From contig NC_133024.1 in assembly GCF_048771995.1 (NCBI RefSeq), positions 21,592,001-21,656,000 on the forward strand: DNA of 64,000 nucleotides, written 5' to 3'. Below, one piece after another: positions 40,611 to 52,600 of this stretch. The notes beneath the pieces were generated by a model, which worked only from the letters and a program-made list of their open reading frames with translations, was not told the DNA's origin and made no database searches. The translations under genes were made by a program, and so were the position numbers. Within the stretch, counting starts at the first letter, position 1. Each line of letters starts with the position of its first letter. The stretch comes from Taeniopygia guttata (Eukaryota > Chordata > Aves > Passeriformes > Estrildidae).

Positions 40611-43600
40611 GTGAGTGCGGGGCCGGGGGGCGGCGATGCGGCGGGCGCTGCAGCACGGCCCCGGCGCTCCGCCTCCGCCGGCTGCGGCGGGGCTGCGGCC
40701 GGGGCGGGGGGTCTGGCCACAGGGCGTCCCTGCGGGGCGAGGGAAGCAGGGACGGGGTCCCCCTGCTCTCTCCCCTCGGTGTCCGCTGGGGCGGGAGCCG
40801 GCGAGCGCTGCTCCCCAAGCGCGGCTCCAGGTGGGTCGGGGGTGAGGCGGGGTAGAGCCGACCTTGTCGAGGGCGCCTTGTCCTTGGGTCTCCTTCCTTT
40901 CACCGGTGGCTGGCCCGGCCCGGGAGCATCGCCGTCAGGGAACCCTGACCTCCTAGTTCTCATCTGCCTTAGACCTTACAGAGGCTTTTTCTTTTTTCTG
41001 TTTTTCTCTGGATAAATGAAACTAAGCGAGTTTTACTCCGATGAGAAAGAGCAATTGACTTTTAATATCTCCACAAGAAGGAAATGGCTCTATATGCACT
41101 CCTCATAAATGCTTGTGATGTATTCATTGTATTTAGCTTAAAGAGGTTTTTAATTTCTTCACACAAATAACAGTCTTCCAGTTGCTGCCAACCAAAGCTG
41201 GTGTTGCCACCCTTGCGATGTTGAATTCAGCTCCTATTGTAATGGATCGGACGGAGGTGCCACGTTCAGAGCCGGCAGCTCTGGCAGGCGGACTAGAGCA
41301 GGCTTCTGCCGTATCTTTACGTGAGCAGAATGGGGTTATGGGTGCGCATGGAGAGGTATTTTCTGCTCCTGAGGCACCAGGCAACTGCGCAGTGCTTCAA
41401 ACGCGGAGGCTGAACCAGGTCCTTCTCCCAGAGTGCCCGTACCTATCTGCCTAGGACTGATTTCCATTTGCTGAGTCGATCTGCAGGCTGATGATCAGAT
41501 TCTTCTGTTATAAGCCTACCTGTTGCAAAAAGCTTTTTCCTTCAACCCTGTGGTGCTCGATTTCTAGACCCACTGCGTATTTTCTGAGACCTTGGAGTGG
41601 CTTTGACCTTTAAGGTGTCTTTGGTGTTTAGAGCATCCTGACTGGGAACCTGATTAAATAAGCTACCTCCCAGCGTTTGCCTTTTGATATTACAAAACTC
41701 AAAGGCATTACGCTGCAGACAACAGCATTAGTGTTTGGTTTGTTATAACAGCACCTCCTATGACTGTGCTCTGGAAAAAATTTCCACGCGTCCCTGACGT
41801 CACGGCCATTTGCTTTACACTGCCTGGATACCAAAGAGTGCTTTAACTCCTGGAGCACCATGTTAGTGCACCCAGCTTTGCCCTCCAGCCCTGGCTACCT
41901 CCGGTGCACACGAGGAAGACAAGAGGATGGAGTGCCTTTCTGACAGTGTCCCTCAGCCTCTGTTTTCTCTGGGTGGCCCTCCTGTTTGCCTGTCTTTCAT
42001 AGACTTAGAACAACCAGAACTGCCAGCTTTCATTGTGAGGCTTCTCTAATAATGTAGAGGGGTTTTTTTGATGGATCTGGGGCGTGAGGAGGGATATTCC
42101 CACCCACTACTTACTGCCCTTCTCTAGTAGCTCATCACTTCAAGTCCTCGAAATAACCTACATCTGTTTTGTTTGCAATTATGCGAGAACAGTCTGAAAC
42201 CAAGCAGGCTCGCTCTCAAGTTGTCTTTGGCCTCTGCCTGTCCCTGCAGCCTGATGAGCAATACAGCTGCTTGGCATAGGCTGGCCTACCCTTGTAGGGG
42301 TGTGTAGTACAACATGCTAGCCTGCAGTTAATCTGTTCAGATCATCCTTGTAAACTGGTAACTGACACCCAGAGCTGGGCTGCATCTCCAGACTCTTCTC
42401 CGATCTTCCCAGTCCCCCCACAAGGTGAATCTAGACAATCCTTTTAGACTGAAACTACAGTCTTTCGTTGTTACGTAATTCACTCTCTAATTGGTACGAG
42501 CAGTGCCAGAGTGTCTTTGTATGGTAAATATGCAGTATTTTAACACCTTAAGAGTACTTTCCTACATTTGAGATGGAGTACTGAAGAGAATTGGGCCTGA
42601 ACTTTTTTCACATTGTCTTTTTTTGGAGGTGATGGCCTGAATTACTAGAAGAGATCAGGCTTCACAATGGCTTGTAAATGTGAATGAAACATTTACTGTT
42701 ACTGCTCCTGGAAATAGCTTTGAGCCCTAGGGCTGTGTGGAACGAGTATCCTACAAGCACACTCATGCTCGCTGTGCTGGGTCAGCCAAGGGATCCTTGA
42801 AGGTGTGGGGGAACGCAGTTTAGTCTTTATATTTTATAAGCTCAAACCTTGATTCATGGATTTCTAAGTTTTCAGGGGCTCGTGTTTCCCCACCACCAAA
42901 CAACTGGAGTGCCTTACATTTCCTGTCTGCATCAGGGCATAATCTCTCTGTTACATAGATGTCTTTGTACCATCTGAATTTCGTGTGCTGGGCTCCTCCT
43001 TGCAAGTGGCAAAGGTTGGAAGTACTGTCCTGAAACATGACTGCCATGAGGGCTTGATTTGATTCCTCTTTGTTTGTTTTCTCTTGCAGTTAAGATCCTC
43101 CTCTTCTATGTCATCTTCTATGGTTGCCTGGCAGGTATATTCATCGGGACCATCCAAGTGATGTTGCTCACTGTCAGCGAATTTGAGCCCAAATACCAGG
43201 ATCGAGTGGCACCTCCAGGTAACTAAACAGGAGGCTGTGTTTGACTTTGTGCAAGCTGTTCTGGGAAGGTGGGGTTGGTTACTCACCTCAAGAAGGAGGA
43301 TGAAATAAGCGTGTCGCTGCTCCAACACATATTTGTAGGGGGTGGGTATGTTCTCAGCCTTCTGTGTTAACAGTATTGGGCTTGAAGAAAATCCTGCTAG
43401 AATTAAAGGTTGCATCACCGGAAAAATGTCTCCTCTCTGAGAGGAACTTGAATCTGCTTTGGTTTCCACTTCCCCTAAGCTGAAGTGATGGGGTGAGGCT
43501 AAAAGGCTTTACTTTTGGGAACAGGCTGTATGAAGAAGCTGGGTTCAGTTTTTCTTCCTTCAGAACCACTCTGTTCACATGGGTAAGTGAAGGGATAAAG

Positions 43601-46600
43601 ATAAAATGCTGGCTCTATCAGGGAAACAGTGTGCACATGAAGCAAGAGGACAGTGCCAATTCTGGGAGCGCACACGGAATTGCTTTATCCAACACCAAAG
43701 TACCCCGTGCTCTAGAGACACTGTGGCACTCTCCAGTGGGAATTGCACTGACTGGTGTGGGAGGTGAAGGGAGGGTGAGTCTGGTAGCTGCTGACTTGGC
43801 CTCACGGAGAGTAGAAATCTCTGCTCAGAATGCCTGGGCAGTGCCTGTGGCTAGCTGGCCTTGGGCAGGGCAGGAGGAGTGAGTGGCCCTTGCCGCAGGT
43901 TCATGCTGCACCTGCCCGGGCTGCGCTGCGCTATCCAATGCCTGCCGCAGCCGCGGCTGGAGCGCAGGGGGAGCTGCGCAACTGCTGCTTTCCCACATGG
44001 CAAATGACCTTGAGGCTGCCTGGCACTGGGCATCCTAACGATCCGTCTCCAGTTGCTCTGTGAAACAGTTCAGAAGCTTTTAATAACGGTGATATTTAAG
44101 TGACAATTGTGAGGCTGATGGTTTGTAGCTACACAAGTTGGCCCTGGTGCTGCGCTGTGTCTTGCTGCCCCACTGCCTGTAATGCTGTGAATCCCTGCCC
44201 TAAACACAGGGAGTGTCACTGTCACCAAATGGTGTTACAGCTCAGCTAAGTCATCTTTTCCAGGTAATTACTTTTCTACTGGCATGCTTTAAACACAGAA
44301 CAGATGCTGGAACTGCTGGGTTAGTGTGTTACACTTCTTCATGTACCACCACTGTGGCTGGGGCATATGCTGTCTTAAGCACTGAAAGCAGCTCTTTTAA
44401 TCTCTGCAGTGGACCCTGACATTTGCAGGAAAGACTGTCACTGATACTGCCCAGAGCCATTGGCTGCATCTGAAAAGCCAACATGGCTAATGCTGGGGTA
44501 GGGGTTACTCAGTAATGTGGGTTTTTTTCCCCTTCATGAAATAATTAGCAAAGGCACCCATGGATCTGAGGTCTCACCCAGACAGCCCTGCTGTTCAGCC
44601 AGATGTCACATAACTACCTGTTCTAGGTGAACTGTTTGCTTTCTGTGAAACAGCAGTTTACTGTTCCAATTTCAAAGCAACTCTGGTAAAATTTCTGTGA
44701 AAGATTTCAGCCTGCAGAGGATTTTTATTAGTATCTTAATTGTATACTGCACCAGTTTTTCTGGAGCTTCTTTTTTTAACAAAGGAAAGAATTTGAATTT
44801 CAAGACATTCTTGTGTGTGTACTGCAGAAATCAAAATGGAGGAACAATGAAAAGATTGTCAGGAATCTTTTGTAATAAGCTTTCAGGATGGGTATTGAAA
44901 TCAAGGGGAACAAAATTCACCTCAAATGTGTGACAGTGGGGAGCCAATAAACAAGGGTTTTGAACCAAGCTGCAATGGCATATGTATAAAACTTCAAAGA
45001 AATAATTAGTAAATAGAATAGGATCCTTTGCAGAGCATCACTTGGCAGCACTTCCTACAGATGTGGAGAAGCTGGTGTAGGGCATGGCAGAGGCTGGTAC
45101 TCAGTACCCAGTACATTCCTTGTCCTGTAGCACCGCAGCCATGAAACTGCAAGTCCAAAATTGCCCTTTAATGCAGGCTTTCAGACACTGATAGGTAGTG
45201 AGTGGCTGCACTGCTGTTCAGGGGTCAGCAATCCCTGTATTCTCTGGCTGTGCAGGATTCTTCCCAGTGCTGCAAGCACAGTTACTGTTCTGTTAAGGAA
45301 CACACGTGTGGTGAGCACCAAACTTGAACTTTCTGTGATCTGAGATGCCTGCAGATGATGAACTATATGAAGTAGGATGTTGTGCAATTCTAATTCCTGA
45401 TTCTTGTGGGAAAATTTGTGAGCCAAGTAAGTATCCTGGCGGCTTGATAAAGCCCTGGATTTTCTAGGGAGCCAGAAAAGCTGGTTTTATTCTTGTTACA
45501 GTGCTCTGTCCTTCTTGGGCAAGTCACTGTTGTGTCAACCCAGAATGTTTTGAGAAAGGGAAAACTAACTTGCCTTCAGGATTTGCAAGAGAAAATGCTG
45601 TAGGGGCTGCTATAATATCATTCTTGTTCTGAAATACAACAGATTTCGTAACAGCAGCAGAACCTACAGGGTGTTGTATTGAGTTATTGACATGGGTATA
45701 ACATTGAAAGCCATAAAGTGCTATTTTTGTAGCCAAGTGTCATTAATATGGTAATTGGTTTCTGCATTGAACACAACAGGAATGTTATCCAGGGCTTCAG
45801 GGCAAGCTGAGTGTTGTACCTTTCCATTACTCTGTTTTTTTCTGTCTTTTGTCTTGTGGTGGGGGAAGGGACAGTGCAGTTCACCTGCCTGTCCAGCCCT
45901 GCCATTGCGACAGCCCCAGCTCCCAGTTCCACGTGTGCTGCAGGCTCGGGCTCTGCTTTGAACACAAAGGACGTATCCTGCTACTAGTGAAGGATGAGGA
46001 TATTGCCTCTTAAGAAGCATCCCTAAAAAATAATGCTTCATTCTCCCCCTCTCCACCCCAATACAAATTGGGCTGTGTATCCTGCCATCTTGTGGTGTGC
46101 ATCCCGTAGAACAGCATTCCCTCACGGCCTGGTGGAGGAAACGGAGCTCACTACAGCCCTTTGTCAGTGATGGCTGGAAGGAAGAATCCCTGCTCCAGCT
46201 AGGGGATTTCAGGTGTCCCTTCTTCAGGCACTGCTGGGCAGTGAGTGCATCATGGAAAGTGCATCATGGAATCATAGAACGCACATCTTTGCTGTGTGTT
46301 CCCCACTGGGCTTATTTAGCTTGGACAGCAGCAGCAAGGTGGCAGGGAGGCTTCAAAGGAGTGTGTGCTGCCTCCTGTGAAGTTGCACTTCTTTGCTTCT
46401 CTCATCTCAGCAGCACCTGTGCTTGGGAAAAATCTCAGTCTCCAGGATGCTGCAGCCAAGTAGGCTTTGCTGCGTTTGCGGAAGACTCATACCTACTGTT
46501 TGCACTTTGGGGATGAGGTTGACTGGAAGCTTGGAAGGACATTGTTTGATAATGGTGGCTTTTAAAATCTATCCTTACACAGTGAGCTGGGGGAGGGTGT

Positions 46601-49600
46601 AGTGTCATTTGTGTCATCTCAGGAGTGTTCATACTCATTTGGAACAAAGATTACATGGTACTTGGAGATGAGCATGGTGTGATGGAGCAAGGAGTGGTTA
46701 CTACGGCCTTATACAACTGTTCTTAATAACAAGACTGACTTCTCACTTTTAGTTTCTTCCTCTTTACCCTCAGGATACTTCTCCTGAAGTCTTGCTATTG
46801 CAGCTTAGAATGATAAAATCTATGTGGAAAACTGTTTTTAAATGAACTTGGATAAACAGGATTTTAATCTGCAATGGCATTTTGAAAATGGAACTGAAAA
46901 AAACCTGAAATGACTTTACGTGGGGTTTTTTTGGTGTTTGATGTCCTTGTATCATCACAGCTAACAAGAGGTGGTGTCTATTACCAACTCACGGCATTGC
47001 TCATCATTTATATGGACAATGTCAGCCAAGTGAAGATGAGAGTCTTATTTCCTAACAAGGCACTCTAAAGTGCCAGTTGCAGCAATTTTCTAATTTTTCA
47101 GTATTTTAGCAATGATAACTTCATTCTTTCAAGTGGAAAGAACAGCATAACCATGTGACACCATGTGCATCTCAGTTGTAATAGCTTGAGATGCAGAGCT
47201 GTGTCATACAGATTATAGTCTGAGGATGGGGAGAGGGTTGTTAGATTCCTGGCTCTGAAAGCTCCTGTGGGTTTGTTTCTGTTCCCTCATAGGACTTGCT
47301 CATGAATGGCTTCCTCATGTGCATGCAGCCCCTAAAAGCTTCAGTCATTCCAGCCATATACTTTCTTGGCTATCTGGCAATATGTGCCAGGTAGTACTGC
47401 AAAGGCTCACCTTTTAAATGTTTTTTCTTGTCCTGCTTGCTTAAGTTCCCAAGTGGGGGTGAAAGAATGTTCCAGAAAGGTTAGTAACCTCTGCAGAGGT
47501 TACCTTCTGCTGTTGTACAACACACTTGGTTTTCCACACAAGATTGCTTAAGGTTTCAGTGATAGTGCTGCTCTGCTAACAGCACTGCAGCTTTTACTTT
47601 GGCTATGGAATGTACAGAAGGAAATGATCTGGGATTAGGGCTTTGCTTCCAGTCAGTTGCAGGCCATGTGAGAATGGAGGTTGTGGTAGAAGCCAGTAAC
47701 ACAGTGTTTTAATTAGGATAAAGTTATTTTTCATGACAAGTCTTTTATATTCATAAAGATTTTCTTTCTTGCTTTTTAAGTGGGAAGATTGATCTCCACT
47801 TTGCTCCTATCCTAAACAAAGCAACCACTCGTGTGCTAAAGCCTGGTCTAGTCTGGTTCATCCATCCACCTGGAAACATTCCCAATTAGACAGAAAACAG
47901 CCCAGCTTGGGCCACAGGTGACCTGGCAGGAACAGTGGTTCCTTTGTGCTGGCCACTGGAACAGCTGCTTGGATGTACTGCCTGGGCTTCATGGCAGTTC
48001 TGTGGAGATGTGCGAGACAGGGATGCTTTGGGATGGGAGTGTGTTCTCCAGCCAAGTTACTTGTCTGATGGGCAGAGGCTTGGCTTTGGACTGTACCTAT
48101 CAGTGGCTGGGCTCTCTTCAAGAGAGAACAGGGATCTTCTGCTGGATGGCTTTTACAAACCACAGGGTTTATTGCTGACCTTCATGTCACCTTTGCCAGG
48201 CCTGTGTGGGTGCCCTATATGTTACCTTGGCCAAGACAAGAAACAGAGATGGGGAGGTCCTGAGCAAAACTGACAACTTCACTTGACTGACTGGAGCTTA
48301 ACAAGCCTGGCCATGTTTTCTTGTTTTTTTTTTTTTCTTTTTTTGTATTTATGCACTTGAATATGTATGTCACCTGTAACTTGAACTCTGGAAAAGGCAG
48401 ACCCAGGAGAGGACCCAAGGTCTGGTTTGCCTCTGCTGCAATTCCAGACAGTCACTTCAGGTGACTGAGTCTGTTCTTCCCAGCTGAGTGGTAACATGAG
48501 AAAGGCTTGATAGGATGGGATTGATTGAAGTCCCTTACTAAAATGGAAACTGGCATATTTTTTCTATATATAACTGTTTGTGAAGCAAGAAAATGAGTAA
48601 TTGCTCGAAAACGGGTTGAAAGCCACTGACTTTGGAGAGTGGGATGTCATTGTGCTAGAGAAATAGAGAATTGCTTTTAAACTTGTAAACTCAACCCGGT
48701 CCATTTGTAGCAGAGGGATTTTTGAGCAGTTAAAAGCTGCTTCAGGAATTAAACTTGAAACACCGGAGCTCCTTGCGGGACTTCTTGCAATCTTTGGCGA
48801 CCAGGAGCTGTGTTTAGGGGAACAAAGCTAATCTTTGTCCTAGGTTACAAATTCCAAGTTAGTGGGTAGGGGCTGGGGGGAGTGGTGAGTGAGTTAGTTG
48901 GTCTGCGGAGGGACTGAGCAGAGGCACTCAAGTGGCTTTGGAAAAACTGCTGGAGTCACAAGCTCTTGTGGGCTGGGGCCAGCCAGTTAAGCTGCCTGAG
49001 TTTTGCACCAGCAGAGCTCCTTGGCAACAGGCCTGTTCTGAAAGCTGTCAAAGCAAATGTTGCTCCCTTGCTCCTTTTCTTGATCTTGCTAAAATGAAGA
49101 GGACAAACTGAACTGAAGTCAGGACCTCAGTAATTACAGTGGCTGCCACAAAAGCAGCATGAACTCAGTTCCCATTACTTAAATTAAAGCGTTAGCCATG
49201 CATCAATACTTTCAATTAAAATGTGACCTAAACATTGCATAGGAGCAACTATTTCCAAGTTCTACAATGAAGAGCAAAGGAGATGATGCTTTTCATTGTC
49301 TGTAGGCATTTCTTGTTTGTAGTCTCTTCTCCATGCATCATTATTATAGTCTAAATCTGAGCTGGTTAGCACAGCCCAGAATCTGGAGAGTCTTTTAAAC
49401 AATTCTTCTGTGTGGTGGCATTTCCTACTCACCTCCTTGGTGACGAGCTGCTGCTAAGAGAGCTCAGAAGATGAGTTGTACAGTCAGAAATACCCAATTA
49501 GGCAGTGAAAAGAGAGGAGGCAGTGCTCAGGCAGCTGGATTAACTAAGGGAGAAAATGTCTCCTGCCCCACATCTCACAGGGGAGACACACAAAGACCAC

Positions 49601-52600
49601 AAGGATTCCAGCTGGCAGAGCATGACCAGACTTTGGAAACCTCTCTTATCTTTTATTGCAGGAGCTCATGACTGGACAATTATGCTGTATCCTAAACAGA
49701 GAGTTTGCAGACACTGAAGGCGGCCTGTTAGGGATACTTATTTTTCTGTGTGGTTGGCCTTATGCCGCTTCCCTTCTGTCCTTGAGGAGGAGGCAGAAGT
49801 GCACAGTGAACCTGTGCTTGGCTGTTTTTCTTGAAGGAAGCCTTAACTTTGTAGCCTCACTTCTCTATTTTGTGATTTTTTTGTCTTTTTACCTGACACA
49901 AACACTGTGAAAAATATTTTGAGACTGTTGTTGGAAAGAGGAGAACCTCTCCTCCAGTAAGCTTTTGAGCTGTTTTGTCAAACTTCTTAATTCTGAAAAA
50001 TAGAGATTATTATAATTAGGATCTTGGTGTCGCCTGGAGGCTGTGCAGCTCTGAGGTGTACTTAATGTTTTCTCCCTGATTTTGCTTTTCTTAGGACTGA
50101 CTCAAATCCCCCAGGTTCAAAAGACAGAAATTACCTTTACCGCCTCTGAAGCCGGAAGTTATGAACCCTACGTGAGGAATCTTGATAATTTCTTAAGGGA
50201 CTACAGTGCTGAGCAACAAACTGAAAACATCGTGTTTCAGGACTGTGGAGGTAAGTCTCGATTGTTTCCTACAGCTGAGGACTCTGAATGATGCCTCTGT
50301 CAGGTCCACCAGAAGCTGAGGTTGAGCAGTGGTGGTCTCGGTCTTCAGCTGTTCCAGCAGCACGTTGGTTAACTGGCTGCTCAATCATCTCCTTTGGGCA
50401 GGCCACGCTGGGCCATACTTAGCTTATTGTAGGGTTGGGAACCCCCACATTTCACTTGGAGAACACTTCAGCTGACTCTGAAGGTGGCGCTGACCTTATT
50501 CTCTCTGCAAGCCACAGGGGTTTTACTGACGACTTTGTTAAAGCCAGTGTTGGTCCTCTTCATGCCATGCAGTCAAACATCTGGGAGGTGTTTACCCTTA
50601 ATAGGTTATTTGTAATCATGTGAATGAGACTCTCACCTCATAACACATCTGTATCAAATCTGAGGGGAACCTACTTAAAAAAGCTGCCCAGAAAAAAAAA
50701 TTAGTCTCTGAGCTAGGTGACTCTGGAAGAAATCTTAGTTATAAAACAGAACTCCATAAAACTTGCTGGTCTGGGAGGAGCCCTGCATGGGGGGGTTGGC
50801 TGGGTGTGGGTCTGTGGAGTGCCTTAACTGCCCTAGTGAGGGAAATCCCACCTGCCCAGGGAAGTGTAAGTGACATGTACAAGATCCCACTGCATTATGG
50901 TGCCTTTTCCTTCCCCCCCTGTGACAGACACACCTACTGAATACAAAGACAGAGGACCATATAATGATGCCCAGGGCCAGAAGAAGGTCTGCAAATTCAG
51001 ACGTGAATGGCTGGAAAACTGTTCTGGATTAAATGATCCCAGCTACGGCTACAAGGATGGCAAACCATGCATCCTTGTCAAGCTCAACAGAATTATTGGC
51101 TTCAAACCTCAGGTAAGTATCTTTCTTCCATTTCTAGCAGAAGCTACTGATTGGGAGGAAGGGTTGGCTGCAGATTTGCTGTGCCTGCTTTTTGGTCACT
51201 GGAAAGAGATCAGTATTAAACCCTTTCTGCAGAGGATAAATTGTGAGACAAATTTGAGTAATTTGCTTTAAAAATGCTTTTAATTGAAAGCAGTCAAAGT
51301 TGTGCACTGCAAGTTAGTAACAAATAGCAGTGAACCTCACAGTGCAACTTCCTGGTTATTTATCTGCTAACTTCTGAGCCTGCTATTAGGGTTGCTATAA
51401 AGGGGCATTTTCTTCAAATGATAAATTAAATTTTAATTTCCTCTATGCTTCCATGGGACCAACCTAGACCAACACTCTCTGCAGTAACATCAGAACATTT
51501 TGTTATGCCCTGATCCCCTCCATTCTTTTCCTCGGGCAGTGTAATCTTGTCTGCCTTGCCATAACTAGTTAATTAAATTACGAAATGCTAATATTAAATA
51601 CCAGCGTGAAACACAGGCTCTAAAAAGAGTAAATACATTTGAAAGTCAGGCACAGCTGCAAGAAAGGTGAGGAGGTCTTTAGTTAATTTAATGTAGCTTT
51701 CCAGAGGCTTTAGGATATCCCTGCCAACTGGTTGCTCTGTCCCTCACCCAAAGGGAAGTTTGCAGTAATGCTGAAGGTTGTTAATCTGGGTATTCATGGC
51801 TTTTCCTTCTGTTTTTTTTTTTTTTTTCTTTTCCCAGTACTTTAAAATACTAAAAATTTCTTTTAAGAATTCACTGCTGTTAAATAAGGTGGGGTGCAAA
51901 ACTTGACACTCTCTCTTTTGGATGGAGAACAGTGTAAATGGTGTTCTAGGCCACCTTCACTCCCATCGGTCAGGGCACTTGTGGATGGGAATTGGTGCCA
52001 TCTAACGAGTCCCGAGGAATGTTTTCCTTCAAAGGGAGCTTGTCCTGTGCTAAAAGAAATGAACAAGCTTTTGGTTTTTCTGATGCATGGTGGAAACATT
52101 TTAGGAGAATGTACTGTGGTTTGACATGAAATATGCATGTTTGATGACTGGGAAAGAGAAGGGTTTCTCATGGTGTGTTCCTCTCTTTTTGTCCAGTGGA
52201 GCTCTGGAGACCTCCAGACTGCATTAAACAGCACGGTCTAGTCAGGAATGACTTTGCAGGTTTCATTTAGAAACAACGTGTCCAAGACAGTATTTATTTT
52301 TGTGGTTCCACACTCCAGCAGAGATCCTGTCGTTCTTTCATTGGAAAAGTGTTTGTAAAACAGATCTCAAACTGCAGTGTGGTCAAGCAATACTGCTACA
52401 CCTCAAAAGACCAAAGACCAGCTGTGTTAGTGGTTGGACTACGAGAGCTGGCACTTGCCTTTCTCTGATACACCCAGAGTTTTTGTCCTTCCTTGTTGGT
52501 GGTGTTGAAGTTCAGCAGTGTCAGGGTGAGACTGCCACACTGTGTTGTTTTCTGTGCATTTCCAGTCCTGATTGCACACACCTGGCAGGCGGGTGCCAAA

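Larger units (their letters stand above)
39485..40900. promoter_or_regulatory. CpG island over the ATP1B1 promoter and exon 1
   Basis: GC content and CpG density rise sharply from about 39.49 kb and fall again by about 40.9 kb, spanning the promoter, 5'UTR, exon 1 and the start of intron 1. Many GC boxes and G-runs are visible, and an E-box CACGTG lies near 39838. The lack of CpG depletion marks it as usually unmethylated. Several frames of 200-350 codons on both strands here are explained by the absence of AT-rich stop codons and are not listed as genes. Confidence 0.85.

Noticed and set aside
39676-40963. Long frames on both strands over the ATP1B1 promoter (287, 327 and 350 codons)
   Set aside because: They overlap one another in the CpG island, are rich in Arg/Ala/Gly/Pro, and conflict with the true exon 1 frame. 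GC-rich DNA simply lacks stop codons.
51863-52234. A 123-codon - strand frame in ATP1B1 intron 4
   Set aside because: No family resemblance, and a + strand frame is open across the same DNA. Most likely chance.
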